Assembly: GCF_964656455.1 (NCBI RefSeq)
Contig: NC_135722.1
Coordinates: 46,942,628-47,006,627 of the forward strand
Reading direction: 5' to 3'
From: Halichoerus grypus
Taxonomy: Eukaryota; Chordata; Mammalia; Carnivora; Phocidae
Length of the DNA: 64,000 nucleotides
Of the stretch, positions 35,462-48,099 are shown one piece after another. The notes beneath the pieces were generated by a model. That model had not been told where the DNA came from and searched no databases. It saw nothing but the letters and a program-made list of their open reading frames with translations. Both the position numbers and the translations under genes were made by a program. Numbering within the stretch: position 1 is the first letter of the stretch; each line of letters starts with the position of its first letter.

Positions 35462-35735
35462 GGTTTTATTTTTTAAACTTTTTATTGTGGAAAATGTCAA
35501 ACATACACAGAAGTAGAGAGAATCAAAGATGAACAGCCATATATCCATCGTCCATCTTCAGCTGTTATCAGTATTTGGCCCAGCTTGTTTTATCTCCATC
35601 CTTGTCCACTTACCCCTCCTCTTTCTCCACTGGATTTTGGGGAGCAGATTCCAGGCATCATACCATTTCATCCATAAATACTTCACAATGTCTCTCTAAA
35701 AGACCTCTCAGACATGTTTTAGACATATTGATTTC
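35462..35735 (-). repeat. Old L1 3'UTR fragment
   Basis: ctttttattgtggaaaatgt, caaacatacacagaagtaga and ttccaggcatcataccattt correspond to a common old L1 3' segment. Confidence 0.5.
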
Positions 35736-36229
35736 TGACCAGTGGATTTAGCTGCCCTCACGAAGGAACAAAGAATGCTGATGGTTGAACTGATCCTGAG
35801 TTAGGGTTTTACAGGTAGGTCCAGTGGAAGGTGAAGGGGCTAGAGATTTGAGGGTGTGATGGATTGTGGATTCCTGCTTGGAAGTTCATACTGCCAATCC
35901 TTCGGTACTCTGGCCTCACATACCCTCGGTCTTTTCAGCTCTAAAGACTTCATCTTCCATCCTCTTATGGTCTCATCTCATAGCTTGACCATACTTTTGG
36001 CCTCATCACCTGGAGCTCTTCCACTTTCAGGATCCTAAGCTTGGAAATTCCCTTCGCTCCCCAGTCTTCTGAATGTTTACACCTCCCACTCTTTATTGTC
36101 CCCTCTGGACAGCTGATTCTCTGACCTTTCCCTGCTGGTGGAGCCTCTGAGCGCCCTCGGGACTGCCCGCTTATTTTCCGCTTCAGCCCAAACCCCAAAG
36201 ACAAGAATTCCAGTCATGTGCTGGATTAC

Positions 36230-37130
36230 CTGAAGTTCCCTCCCTCACTTCTCCTTCCTGTGCTCTTCAGTCCTGGTGGGCTCCATAATCAGATTTTGCT
36301 GCTACAGCCCCTGGATTTCTGAGGGCTGCCTCATTTTTCAGAAGCACAGTTCCGTACCCATCATTCCTTTCTCAGAAAATTTCTATGATTTCCTAGAGAA
36401 AAGACAAGACCCTTAATTTAGTTCTCAAAGACCTCTGAGATCTGACATTTCTAAGTCTTTCTACTTCTCCTTTTCCCTGGTCTACTTCCAGTTAAACTCC
36501 CATCAGACTGAACATCTTGCCGTCCTTCATATGTCTTCTACTTCCCTGCTTCCAAGACATTGCTCATGTAGCTCCATCCACTCAGGATTGCCCCTTTATT
36601 CTTTTGCCATTTGACCTTCCGGGCCCAGTGAGTGCAAGGGCAGCCCTCTCTAGGAATCCCTCCTGCTTCTTCAGTTGGAAGTTATCCCCCTCTACCTAAA
36701 TCCACAGCATTTCATCTCTCCAGTGGCCCTTAAAATAGTCTTCCTGGTATTTATTATATTTATGTTTCTGTTATAACCACCTTACTGGAATGTTTGCTCT
36801 TTTTTTTTTTTTTTTAAAGATTTTATTTATTTATTTGACAGAGAGAGACATAGTGAGAGCAGGAACACAAGCAGGGGGAGTAGGAGAGGGAGAAGCAGGC
36901 TTCCCACGGAGCAGGGAGCCCGATATGGGACTTGATCCCAGGACCCCGGGATCACGACCCGAGCCGAAGGCAGACGCCTAACGACTGAGCCACCCAGGCG
37001 CCCTGGAATGTTTGCTCTTTGAGGGTGGACCTATGCCTGAGGCATTTTGGTGTCCCAGCCAGCACTAAGCACATTAATTTACACATGTTGGTGTTCAGTA
37101 TGTATTAATTGAATGCATGTATGATTGTGT
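36230..37130 (+). repeat. L2-like LINE remnant split by a Can-SINE
   Basis: ttcatatgtcttctacttcc, gatttcctagagaaaagaca and atgtttgctctttgagggtg lead to an L2-like 3' end (gttcagtatgtattaattga). The SINE at 36803-37002 splits it. Confidence 0.4.
36803..37002 (-). mobile_element. Can-SINE with perfect target-site duplication
   Basis: Antisense body with a 15-nt or longer T-run. The 18-bp duplication ctggaatgtttgctcttt lies at 36785-36802 and 37003-37020 without mismatch. Confidence 0.95.
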
Positions 37131-37599
37131 GAATGGAAGGATTTTAAGTGTGAATTCCCCTGGCTTACCAGAGACTGCCCTTAAAATTTCCTACCACTTC
37201 TTCTGTTCTAGTGAGTAAAGAATCAGACTTAGCTTGACCTGGCCCTGTAGAGGAATAGACCAAGCTCCTGACCCACATTGCAATGGGTGAAGCACCAAGC
37301 TTGTCCCACTGTGGGAGCAGGAGCCTTGAGTACCAAGAGTTCTAGCAGGATATTTCAGGTTGAGGGAGTAGGCTGGCTTGGCTACATTCTGTGCACTGTA
37401 GGGGAGACGATTTCAAAGTAGTACAGAAAAAGGAAACACTGAGAATGCTCTTGGCAGAGGTAAGAGCAGAGGGATTGGAGAGCATGGTGACCCTGAAGGG
37501 AGGGTTTTATTTTCTTCAAGTCAGGCCAGTCCTTTTCCTCCGTACCTCCCAGGGCTGAGCCTCAGTTGAATATGGGAAGACATGTGGGCATGATATTTG

Positions 37600-37920
37600 C
37601 CATTCTTCCTGCCTTGGGACCTTGAGTCATAGTCTTAACTCTTCATCTCAAATAGCCTCCTGTCTCATTCTGTCCAACTACTGTTTGTCCTTTAAGCCTC
37701 CTGTCTCATTCTGTCCAACTACTGTTTGTCCTTTAAGGTCTGGCTCACATTTCCTCTCCACAGAAAACTTGTCCTGAGCTACTCTAGCCCCTCCACTCCT
37801 ACCCATTGTACTTTAGAGTACTTTTACTCTGTATCTCACATTTGAATTATTTCCTACTGTTATCTTGTCTCCCTAAGTTAGTCTGTGAGCTCCTTGAGTG
37901 CAAGAATCACATCTCATGGG
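37600..37920 (+). repeat. L2-like LINE 3' remnant
   Basis: gtcctttaaggtctggctca, catttcctctccacagaaaa and tctgtgagctccttgagtgc are in L2 3'-end order. A 41-bp unit inside it is duplicated (37655-37736). Confidence 0.5.
37655..37736. repeat. Exact 41-bp tandem duplication
   Basis: Units 37655-37695 and 37696-37736 are identical by eye over all 41 bases. Each starts gcctcctgtctcattctgtc and ends gtttgtcctttaa. Confidence 0.97.
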
Positions 37921-37939
37921 TTTTTTTTTTTTTTTTTTT
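37921..37939. repeat. Poly-T tract (19 nt)
   Basis: Uninterrupted T run at the end of the L2-like remnant. Confidence 0.95.
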
Positions 37940-37944
37940 CCTCT

Positions 37945-40075
37945 GCTGAAAACAAAGCAGTGATCAGTAATTACCATTGCTTTTATTGAGCAGCCTGATA
38001 CTAGATCTTGGAAGATTATCAGTAGCAGAATAACTGAAGATGGAAAAGGGCATAAATGTCAAACCTCATCATGGGCTGGTTCTCCAGAGTTTGGGTCTGG
38101 GGAGGCAATGCCTGTTCATCTTTACGATCACCTAGTGTACAAGAGAAGAGAGTAGGTTTCCTGAATTCTGGCTTTTGAAGCTCTGAATTTGAATAGTACT
38201 CAGCATCCAGGCAGGTGAGGGGATGAGGTGTTCAGGGCCTGGCCTCCAGGGAACAAGAAGGAGGGCCGATGGCAGGGGCCCCACATAGTAGTGGCTAGCT
38301 TGGGGTAAGCTGGCACCATGCCAGTTCCTCTGTACATAGGAGCTGTAGGCACACATGGTAGATTGGAGCTTGAAGGATCCTTCACCAGCCTCTTCCCCAA
38401 GCTGGAAGCAGGACAGGGAGCAGCAAGCCAGTTGGCTGACTTGCCTTTTTTGCCTTAAAGTACTTTGTTTCTGTTGCTAACAACAGACATGGGTAGTGTA
38501 AATAAAACACAGACACACAGGCACATAGACACATATGTAGAGACTGAAAATTTGAGTTGTCGGGGGCAGGAGGAGGGGCTGAGGTGGAAGGGGACTGAAA
38601 ACGTGTAGCTAAGTCTCTGAAGATCTCAGTTTGTGCTGGGTCCTCCTCCAGCCTTTGGCGATAGGGTAGCTGAGTGGGGGAGCCTGGGCCGTTGAGTAGG
38701 ATAAGATGCTGCCTGGATACCACAGGTGTCAAAGAGGAGGTGCTTGTTAACACTTGGATGCGAAGCTTCACTCAGGCAGACACTCCTCCGAGGGAGACGC
38801 TGGTTATGTGAAGGCTGGCGGCAGCTTCTTCCTGTCTGTCCTGCCTTTCTTTTAAGGCTTTTTGCTCATTGATCCCTCGTGGTGCTACATGTGGTGTACA
38901 TTGATCGGCAGCAGCTGTGGCCTTTCTGGTGGTCTTGACCTGTCAAAGCCCCCTAGGGTCTGCACACTTAAACATGTGACTGGTGTTTTGGGTAATGTCC
39001 CGAAAGCTGTGATCTTCCTTAGCGTGGACTGAGACCCCTTCAGCCTTGCTGGGGCGGGTAATCCTACCAGCAGGAGCTGAACGTAAGAACTAACAGTTGT
39101 GTCTCATGTGAGATGAGCTTTTTAGAGACTTGAGGTCCAGATAGAGTGTGAGGAAGGTAGGTAATGAGGAATGAGTCTCTATTGCTGGAAATGTACCTAG
39201 GGGTGGGCTAGGTGTTCTCTCTTCCTTTATTCCTGGGTCCAAAAGGCATCTAAGATTACATCTGGAGAACAATTTCTGTTTCTGTTTAGGGGGAAAGAAA
39301 GAAACTGCATTGATAGGCTGTGTCTCATACTGCATTTGTTCCTATAGGAGTTAAAGGATCAAGGTACAGGTGAATGGGTTACCCATTTTTTAATTTAGAA
39401 GGTCTGCAAGATTATCCCCATAATAACAGCAATCTGACTTATATACTGATAGCCTTTTTTGAATAGGAGAGAGAGGAATAGAGTTACTGTCAGGGTCTGA
39501 GAATTGGACATTACCCTGGAGGGGCCTCAAGGGGTTGCCTCCCATGTGACCTCCATCAACTGTGCAGTCACGGTGGCACAAAGTCTGGGAACTCTTGAGG
39601 AGACTTGGTCACTTTCTCTCTATTCCCTGGCTTAGGAGGGGTAGTCGACTAGGGCTATTATTGAATGGGGTTGGATTCAGCCTACCTCTGAAGCTGATAA
39701 AACTCCAAAGCAGGAGGCAGTACTAACTCCAAGTGGTCAGAGAGAATGCTGGTTCTTGTAATAAACTATGTTCTAGACTACCAAGCCTGTGCCTTCTTGG
39801 AGAGGCTTAAGGGGGAGGCATGAAGACCTCGTCCAACTGGACTTCATCTCTCACCCCCACCTCCTCCCCCACAAGTATCACAACAAGTTGCCAGTGAGGT
39901 CTGGTCGTTGACTTCCCTACCTGCCCAGTTCAAGTGGGCAAGGAGGTTGATGCTGAAGCCCCTCCCACCAGTTAGCAGCATGTAGGGCTGTGTTGTTTTC
40001 CTTACTGTGTCCTCACTGTCTGGCCTCATGCCTGGCGCAGAGGAAGTGCATGGTCATTGTTTGTGGATTGAGCAG
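37945..40075. other. Unique sequence, nothing recognised
   Basis: Open frames of up to 129 codons (38382-38771, minus) lack any family resemblance. Confidence 0.45.
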
Positions 40076-40079
40076 TTTC

Positions 40080-40490
40080 CCAACCTAAACTTGAGAGGGA
40101 CCTTAGACTGGGCCTTGAAGTTTGGATAGGATTTGGATGATAAGCAGAGAGGAAGGAAAGTACTCCAGGCTGGAAGTGGTTTGAGCACAAAAACATGGAG
40201 GCAGAAATGGACATGTTTGTAGCAGGAGGTATTCTGCCTGGAGAGAGAAGTGCATTTGTATGTGTGTCTCTGTGCAGGTCTGTGTGTCTTTGTGGGGAGG
40301 GGAATGGAGGGTATGGTGGTATGATGTGGGATGGTTGAAGAAGAGGAAGGAAGAAGAGAGCAGTATGATTGGTTGGTAGCATTTGACAAGGTTCTAGAGG
40401 ACCTGGGGAATCTGGATCTGGTATGATTGGCAGTTAAGGAGCCCAGAGGAATGACATGATGATATTGATGTTCCAGGATGCTTATTCTGT
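40080..40490. repeat. Ancient interspersed repeat copy (family not named)
   Basis: actgggccttgaagtttgga, agtactccaggctggaagtg and agaggaatgacatgatgata match the copies at 33215 and 12255. Confidence 0.4.
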
Positions 40491-40494
40491 CATT

Positions 40495-41890
40495 TATGAG
40501 CAGGGAGGACTGGACATGAAAGAATAAAGGGAAACTAGTAATGATAGTAGTATTATTTCACATTTATTTAGTGCGAGGTGATAAGCTAGAGAAAAATTGC
40601 ACAGAAGATGACATAGTTAGCCTCTTAATATTTGGCTATATTTGGCTTTTATTTGGTTAAATAAGAAATGGCTCCAAGGACATCTTCTTCCTGGGCTCTG
40701 CTTCCCAAAACGTGTCCTTGAGGCTGCTGGAGTTGGGGCTATTAGCTGGTTCAGCCGGGCTGCTGAGTTTCTGCACACTCCCTGCCAGGAACTAATGTCC
40801 TTTGGCCTCAGCTGGGGTGTGTCTCCAATCCAGCCAGCTGGAAGGTCAGAGAAATTAGCCACTAGAATGTGCCCATTAGTGCGACCAGGGGTTACAACCT
40901 GTCACTGGAATCTTAAGCCTGGGAACTGCTTCTCTCACAGGGCTTTTCCAAGTTGGAACAGGCTAACTGTTCTAGCACTGACTGCTCCCTTATTTGGACA
41001 CTAAATTTTCAGGGTGAGATTGGACTTCTCCTTTGGTTTAGGAGAGTTTTTTAAGGATCTGATATCCTTGTGAGTGATTTTCAGAGAGAACGTGACATCA
41101 GAGCCATACCTTTCTTCACCTGATTCTTTCCTTGGCCTCTAGCCCATCCACTTACAAGACCAGGATGGGGCCCTGTCCACTTACCTCAGTCTTCCTAGGG
41201 GAAAAACTGGATAACACATCATGAAGCCAAGAGTCAGGGTGGCTGAGGCTCGAGAGCCTGGCACCAGGGCTTGGGGGTGACTTCATGCCCAGCCTTGGCG
41301 CTTATCTCTTGGCTTTGGGGAACTTACTCTGTGCATGACTTGGTGGATTTGTGGCTTATCAGCCCAGCTTCATGTGGGGCCAAGGTGGGGAGCAAGGTGC
41401 AGGGGAGGGTGTGGATGGTGGATGGTAGTGGTGGATGGTGTGGTGCTGCTGAGGGTGAAGAATCTTTTGTGGTAACTTTGAGAACATATTTCTTTCCTGC
41501 CCACACCCCACCCTGGAAAGCTAATTATACCGAAGCTCAGCCCCTTCAACTTCTGCCTCTCCTTGTGGTTGACCTCTGTGAGCCTCAGGAAAGTAATTGA
41601 GCTCATAAAGGTGACATTGGATCCTCCTGGAAGAAGGAAGGCAGGAAGGAGAAGAACATGTTTCCTGTGGTGTGCTTTCACTAGTTGGAACTCGCTGTGC
41701 GGCAGCCGTCAGCCCTTTGGGCGATTACCGTGGGCTTAAAGTGTGATGCTTATGTGGAAGAGGCTGTAACTCATAGAGACGGGTATGACTGTGGAGTGGA
41801 AGCAGGGCCTCCCCCCCAGCCCCAGGTGAAGGCTGACTGAACTGAGAAATGGTTCCTGCCCAGAAGGAAAGCGCCTCAGGCGGCGGTAAA
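40495..41890. other. Mostly unique sequence
   Basis: A GTGGATG-rich imperfect repeat lies at about 41408-41446. No exon recognised. Confidence 0.45.
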
Positions 41891-41894
41891 TTCT

Positions 41895-42055
41895 TTTTGC
41901 GCAATGCCTCACTTCATCTGCACAGCCACACTTCACGGTGGGAACTGTCATCTCCATTTAATTGAGGAGGAAACCAAAGTTTTGAGAGGTTGGGGAACTC
42001 CGAGCTAGTAGAGGCAGAGGTGGAATTTATATCCAAGACCACTCTTTTCCATTAT
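41895..42055 (-). repeat. MIR remnant
   Basis: catctccatttaattgagga, ggaaaccaaagttttgagag and ctagtagaggcagaggtgga are in antisense MIR order. Confidence 0.6.
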
Positions 42056-42089
42056 TCCTTATAGAGGAAACCATGACAAGCCATTAATT

Positions 42090-42175
42090 TTAATATACTT
42101 TTTATTTTAGAATAGTTTTAGATTTACACAAAAGTTGTAAAGATAGTACAGAGAGTTCCTGTAGACCTGCAAGCC
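42090..42175 (-). repeat. Old L1 3'UTR fragment
   Basis: agaatagttttagatttaca, caaaagttgtaaagatagta and cagagagttcctgtagac match the segment also seen at 8060. Confidence 0.45.
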
Positions 42176-42179
42176 ATTA

Positions 42180-43325
42180 ATTTTTTTTCTTCCCCTTCTG
42201 GTCCATTTTATGAGGATTCATGGGGTGGGGGAGGGGGGTATACCGATTTTGGAGTAAGGACATTTTTCCAAAGATCCTAACTTGGAGATTTTTCAGCTAG
42301 GAGTTTTGAAAGTCCCATCAGAGTACATTGTTCCTTCCCCAGTTCCACTGTGTCTCAGCTCTGCTGGACTAGGCTAGACCTGGCTTTGACATCTGGTTTC
42401 AGAGTCAAATACCCTAATTTCTGACGCTCTCACTAGAATCAGATAGCAGTTGAGTTTTGGAGCTAGGGAAGGCAGGTCGCTGTGGGGTGGGTCCCTAGCA
42501 GCTTGGCTCCTGGACATTCTTCTGTCTGATGGGACTGTGATGGGGGGTGTTAATAGTTTGAGCTGGTGTTTCAGGGCCTGGAGCAGAGTCCTCCTGAGGG
42601 ACTCAGCGAACATCAGTGTGGTGAGGCCTGTTTGCTTGGATGCTCTCTTGAGTCTGCCCTTGCACAATGCGGAGTGTCTTGTGGCCATCACTTCTCTGGG
42701 CCCAGGCCTCAGTATGCAAGCAGGCAGGCTGGCTGTGGGCAGGATAATGTCCGTGGGCAGCTGGTGTGCTTTGTTTTGGGCCCCAGGCACATTCTCCATT
42801 TAAGGGAAAGGGGTCTGCAATCTCCTTGGCTCTGGGTGTGAATGGGCTGGCCCAGAGTTTGCTCATGGCCTTTGCTGGATGTGCTTTTTCAATGAGATCA
42901 TTTCAGAATTACATTCCTATGAAATTATATTTCACTCAGGACGTGAAACTGGATTTGTGTAAAAGCATTGGCACTAAAACTCAGGGCTCAGAGCAGGGCA
43001 GAAATGAGGCTAGGGATAAACAGCTCTTCTTTAGAAGGAGGAGAAGACAGAAAGAGAGAGAAAACAGTTGTTAAAGGATCTTGCATTGGAAATTGGTACA
43101 CTGTGAGCATCCCCGGGGAGTCGAGATTGCCCCTCAGACCCTGGAAAGGCAGACATGATGTTTGTTGTCCCAGCTGCCTGCCACCCCCAGGCAGTATGGG
43201 TTCACCCTCCCACGTTGTTCTCTATCATAGCTTGTTCTGTTTCTGTTTCTCGCTGTCTCTGTCTCTCTCTCACACACATGCGCACACACGGCCCTCCCAT
43301 GCTGACATGATGAGATTATTATACT
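42180..43325. other. Unique sequence, nothing recognised
   Basis: A G-rich cluster lies at 42222-42238 (three runs of 4, 5 and 6 G) and a CT/CA-rich stretch at 43235-43290. Overlapping open frames of about 90-140 codons are unassigned. Confidence 0.45.
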
Positions 43326-43329
43326 CTGT

Positions 43330-43640
43330 ATGATTCTGATTTGTATCTCTGTGTAAATACTGTTCCCTCCTCTCAGAATGCCCTTCTCTCCCCTTGTCTG
43401 CCTAGAAAACTCTGGGCACTCTCTAAAACTTATGTCAGCATTGCCTTTTCTGAACTCTGTTGTGCTGCCCGAGACAAAGTTATTTTTCGGTGCCTCTGTG
43501 CTATCATCCCCTTGTGCATCCCACTCTCCTGTACTTCTCCTTGGTGTATCTGAAGGGCAAGGCTATTTCCCCCAGGACCTCGTACTGTGCTTCATAAAGA
43601 GCAGGTGCTCATTAAATGATTGTTGAAGGAAGGAAGTGAA
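43330..43640 (+). repeat. L2-like LINE 3' remnant
   Basis: cagaatgcccttctctcccc, ttatgtcagcattgcctttt and gcaggtgctcattaaatgat, then tgaatgaatgagg, are in L2 3'-end order. Confidence 0.5.
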
Positions 43641-44054
43641 TGAATGAGGACTTGGATGTGAGCAAAAGTTGGGTGCTGCAGGCAGGGCGAGCCACAGAGT
43701 GGTGGCTCACAGCAGAAGTAACGTCAGAGGCCCTGAGACTTGAGAGTCAGATTTATGGAAACGGTGATGCATGTGTGTGTGCACAAAAATACAGAGAAGT
43801 TTGAGGACTGGTAAGATAGAGAGCCCAGTGAGTTCTAAGTTCCATGGGCAAATTATAAGGATTGAGTCTAGACTCATTCAAGGTTAGATATCTGACGCCA
43901 CTTCCTCAGTGATTTGTGCAAAGCTTTAGCAGGATAGAGAGGAAAGAGCTCTGAGTTTGGAATTGGGGATTCTAGTGGTGGTGGTGATAATACTCATAAT
44001 AATTATTAACAACAACGACGATAATAACATAACATAATAACAACATAATCCTTA

Positions 44055-44165
44055 CTGTGGACCAGACACCATTCCAGGCACTTTTCATACAGGAGTCCAT
44101 TTATCCTTACAGTAAGCCCTGTGAGGTATTCATTGTTGCCATATGAAGAGCTGAGGTCACACAGC
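44055..44165 (-). repeat. MIR remnant (antisense)
   Basis: accattccaggcacttttca, agtaagccctgtgaggtatt and gaagagctgaggtcacacag are in antisense MIR order. The AAC/AAT-rich stretch 43985-44048 precedes it. Confidence 0.55.
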
Positions 44166-44174
44166 TACAAAGTA

Positions 44175-44262
44175 GTTCTAGACCTGGTTCTGCACTTACT
44201 AGTTGAGCGACCTTAGGGCAAGACAGGCTCCCTGAGGCTCAGTCTCCTTTGTAAAATGGAGA
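44175..44262 (+). repeat. MIR fragment (sense), adjoining an antisense MIR
   Basis: gttctgcacttactagttga, gcgaccttagggcaagacag and gaggctcagtctcctttgta are in sense MIR order. Confidence 0.5.
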
Positions 44263-44264
44263 CT

Positions 44265-44361
44265 GGGGGGCTTAGTCTGTACAGCGCATGACTTTTGATC
44301 TTGGGGTTGTGAGTTTAAGTCCCAAGTTGGGTGTAGAGATTACTTAAAAAAAAAAATTTGG
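44265..44361 (+). mobile_element. Short, old-type Can-SINE
   Basis: ggcttagtctgtacagcgca, tcttggggttgtgagtttaa and gttgggtgtagagattactt with an A-run form the short older Can-SINE form. It is tRNA-derived and is not a tRNA gene. Confidence 0.85.
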
Positions 44362-44364
44362 AGA

Positions 44365-45845
44365 AAATACCTACTGCATTTAAGCTCTGAGGCTTGTTTG
44401 GTAGGCTCCACTGAGATAACATGTGAAAGTGGTTTTGAAAAGTATAAAGTACTCTACAGTACTTTGGAGCCAGTGCTTGAGAAGAAGGGAAACTTGCATG
44501 GTAATTGTGGTTTAGATATTGGGCTCATACTTAATGTGTATGCCGTTCTGAGTGTGGGGCCACAGTTGTACTTCACGGCTGCCCTGGGCTACATCTTTGA
44601 TTATATTTAGAATCAGGATTTGAGCCGTCATTAATGAATCAAGAAACCAGTTTTTATTGGAGCCAAGTGTATATGTGAATAGTCACTAGAAACAAATTCT
44701 TCGGGCTCACCAGTTCTTCCTTCCTAGTCAGGGAAGTAGTGCGGAAGCAGGGTGGTGGACATTTGCATGGGGGAGAATTACTCTGTCGGGCCCTCAGGAG
44801 CAGTGAGACCACTTGAGCTGGTGGTGGAGAGGCTGGGTCAGAGAAGAGGCCTGTGTTAGCTCCGAGAGCCCAGCTGCCCAGCACTGACTGCAGGATTCTG
44901 TGGGTTGGTGGGTGTGACCCGGTTTTTTCTCAGGTGAGAAATTTGTGGGGATTTTAGTAATTGATTTACATTGCTATTGCCTTGATAATGGAGACTGTGT
45001 CCAAGAAAGTGGTCCGTTTTTGTGGGCATTGGGCCCACAAACGTGCCAATACTTAGGCTTGGGAGTGAGCTGTTTTGAGCCAGGCAGTAGATAAAGAAGA
45101 GGGGTGAAGGGGATGGAGTAGGGGTATCTCCATGTGCAGCCAAGGAAGAGCAGTGTGGCCCTTCTGAAGCCTGTTGTTAACCAGTATTCTCTGGACATCC
45201 TTAGAGCCAAGTGGCCTCCTCCATGAGGTCTGAGCTCAGAGTGCCTCCAGCCTGAAAGCTGCCTGGATGGGCCATGATGCCTGTGTGAATAATTATAGGT
45301 CGCTGAACAGAACCACTAGTCAGCTACATCCCTCAAAAATGCCTAATTGTAGGCTACACATATGAAAATATACAAGAGATTAGATACATGTCATACCTCA
45401 TTACAAAGAGCAATGGCATGAGTCAGATGTGACTTGGGTGGTTGTTAGTATGTGAGAGCTGCTTGGTGAGCATGCTGGCTGGCCCAGAAGGTTGCAGGAG
45501 GCGTATTCCTTGTGCTTCCCATGAGGAGACTGGGGACTTAGGGAAAGGGGAGAGAACATATGCTGGGACCATAGCTTGCTCTTTGTATCTGCACTTACAA
45601 ATAAATGAATGTGGCTGCCAGTTCCTCTTTGGGAATTGTTTCCAGCACCAGTTTATAAACCACATTAGGAAATGTCACATTTGAGTCCCAGGACCCTTGG
45701 CATTTGTGAGTCTTTAACATTCTTGGATTTAACCATTTCTGACACTCCTGAAGTCCTGTGAAGTGTAGTAGTTTGTAGATTGTGGATTGTCAACCACAAG
45801 TAAGCTACGGCAAAACCATAGGCAATTCCAAAGAACAAAGGAGAG
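44365..45845. other. Unique sequence, nothing recognised
   Basis: No repeat family or exon seen. Confidence 0.45.
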
Positions 45846-45850
45846 GAACA

Positions 45851-46041
45851 TTTTTTTTTAGAGAGCGTGGGCGCCCACCCCGTGTGTGCGCAATGGGGAG
45901 GGTGAGGGAGGAAGGGCAGGGGGAGCGGGAGAGAGAATCTTAAGCAGGCTCCATGCCCAGCTCCATCTCATAACCCTGAGATCATGACTTGAGCTGTAAT
46001 CAAGAGTTGGAGGCTTAACTGACTGAGCCACCCAGGAGCCG
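45851..46041 (-). mobile_element. Can-SINE, older diverged copy
   Basis: Antisense body with atcatgacttgagctgtaat and gactgagccacccaggagcc. The T-rich start has lost the usual attttatttattt phrase. Confidence 0.85.
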
Positions 46042-46104
46042 GGATGCTCTTTTCTTGAGGGAAAGGGGAAGTTGGGGGGATGGTTCAAAATGTAGTGGCT
46101 TTTT

Positions 46105-46305
46105 TTTTTTTTTTTTAAAGATTTTATTTATTTATTTGACAGAGAGAAACACAGCGAGAAAGGGGACACAAGCAGGGGCAGAGGGAGAGGGAGAAGCAGG
46201 ATTCCCGCGGAGCAGGGAGCCTGATGTGGGGCTCGATCCCAGGACCCTGGGATCATGACCTGAGCGGAAGGCAGACGCCCAATGACTGAGCCACCCAGGT
46301 GCCCC
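46105..46305 (-). mobile_element. Can-SINE
   Basis: Antisense body with a long T-run. Flanks tgtagtggcttttt (from 46091) and tgtaatggcttttt (46306-46319) form a 14-bp duplication with one mismatch. Confidence 0.95.
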
Positions 46306-46319
46306 TGTAATGGCTTTTT

Positions 46320-47935
46320 ATTGGCTGAATTGTGACAGTCTCTCACTGGCCGGGCTGTTGCTGGGGGAGGAGAAAAACCTTTTTTTCCTCCTGCTGGGAT
46401 AGGAAAGTAGCTGAGGTAGTGTGGACTTCCTGTTGGGCCTGCAGTTGTGAGAGCTCCCCCTTCTGGCCTCTTGACTCCATTTTTAAATGAGGTTTCTTTT
46501 TACTAATTTTCACCCTGAGGTCCGAGTTTGAAACATGGTGCTGCAAGGACTCAGGAGAGCAGGGTGCTTTGTTGCAAGTCAGTCTCTCTTTGTGCCCAGC
46601 ATTGGCATATCTGCTGAGCTCGTAGACCTCCATTCAGAATTATCCTTGCATTTATGAGGAAGGTAAAATGGGTTAGGATAAGGATTCTTAAAATGAGTCT
46701 GTGGAGTAGCTTGTGAACCCCATGAAAGGAAAACCCTAAAACGGTAGACAGAAACCTATGTTCTTATGAACTTTCTGTGGAAGTTCTTGGGGTTTATTAG
46801 ATAGCCACAGGTCTCTGGGACCTCAGAGTGAGTAACTGCTGTACTCTAAAAAGTGGAGATTTGGGGCAGTTTCCATACGCATTTCCCTTGATATAAAGGC
46901 TCCACAGTACACTTGACAGTTACTGTTTATTCTGACCTAAGGTGGTTTTCTCTAGTTTGTGGGTTTTTTTTTTTTTTTTTTTTGGTCATATGGCTCTGAA
47001 TGAGTTAGCACCCTTGAAGAATGCAGATTTTCCTTCAGAGAAAATTCAAATCATGTTCCAAAGCCTCTGAGGGCAGTTTCCAAATGGGAGTTTCAGAAAT
47101 GTTTTGAGAATGTACTGGAATAAACATCCAAGCCTCTAAGAACTACTTTGAAGAGGATAATGTCTGGTATATTGTGAATCTGTGTATCGTTATTGTTAAA
47201 TAATCTGCTTCATTACCTATAGTTATAACTCTCCAGCCCTCAGCAGTTGGAACCAAGCCTACAGCCCTAGCACAAGCTAGGCAAAGAAGATCTTGGAATT
47301 ATTTCTTTGAAAATTGGTCTGTAGTAACTATGTTGTCATTCAGATGTCCTCTAGCAGGATAAATGCCTGAGGCTGATGGGGAAATTATAAGCTCCTTAAG
47401 AGAGAAGTGAAGGCATCTGAAAATACCTCATGTTACCTAGCTGGACCATACTTACCTACTGCTGGGCTAAGGGAGCCTGGGTTCACATAGGAGCCTACTT
47501 TGGTGGTGGTGGGGTGCAGGGGGGGCGGCTTTAATAAATACCCAGCCAGTTGCTCTGGTCTGGTCCAGCATACTGCTGTCTCAGCATGAGGCCTCTCCCT
47601 AGCTGAGAAGGCAGCCTGAGCTCAGTCTAGATTTCTAAGCTTGTAAGTGGCAGTAGAGGTGGTAGGGAGGGTTCATCTGTGGCCTTTGGGGTCCTCTTTC
47701 CTCTCAGTTTCAAGTTTTTTAGTCAACTCTAAAACCAAGGAATCTCAATATGGAAGGGGCCTTACATGGCATCTGTGCTAAACTACAAAGCAGGGGAAGA
47801 GGGGAAATAGACCTACCTTTTCTACCTCATTCACTGCTGTTATCCCCAGCATCTTAATTGAGTGGCATGTGGTAGGGATTCAAAAAATACTTTTTGGAAG
47901 AGTGAGCCCCTGTGAACACCAACAACTTCAGCAGA
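46320..47935. other. Unique sequence with a poly-T tract
   Basis: A 20-nt T run at 46964-46983 stands alone without a SINE body. Otherwise nothing recognised. Confidence 0.45.
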
Positions 47936-47939
47936 CCAT

Positions 47940-48095
47940 TGCTATTGCTTCATTTGTTCATTTATTTGACAACTATTACTAAGCACCTACTGTGTGCTAT
48001 TTACTCTAAGATCTGGGATATACTACAATGACCAAGACAGTCCTTGTCCTCAAGAGCATCATCTGTAATGGAGACATTGGGCATTAAAAAGAACT
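47940..48095. repeat. Ancient interspersed repeat fragment (family not named)
   Basis: tactaagcacctactgtgtg, ctatttactctaagatctgg and agtccttgtcctcaagagca match the start of the copy at 26700. Confidence 0.4.
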
Positions 48096-48099
48096 TAAA

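Noticed and set aside
44265..44361. Short tRNA-like block resembling a tRNA gene
   Set aside because: It ends in the old Can-SINE tail and A-run and cannot fold into a full tRNA by eye.
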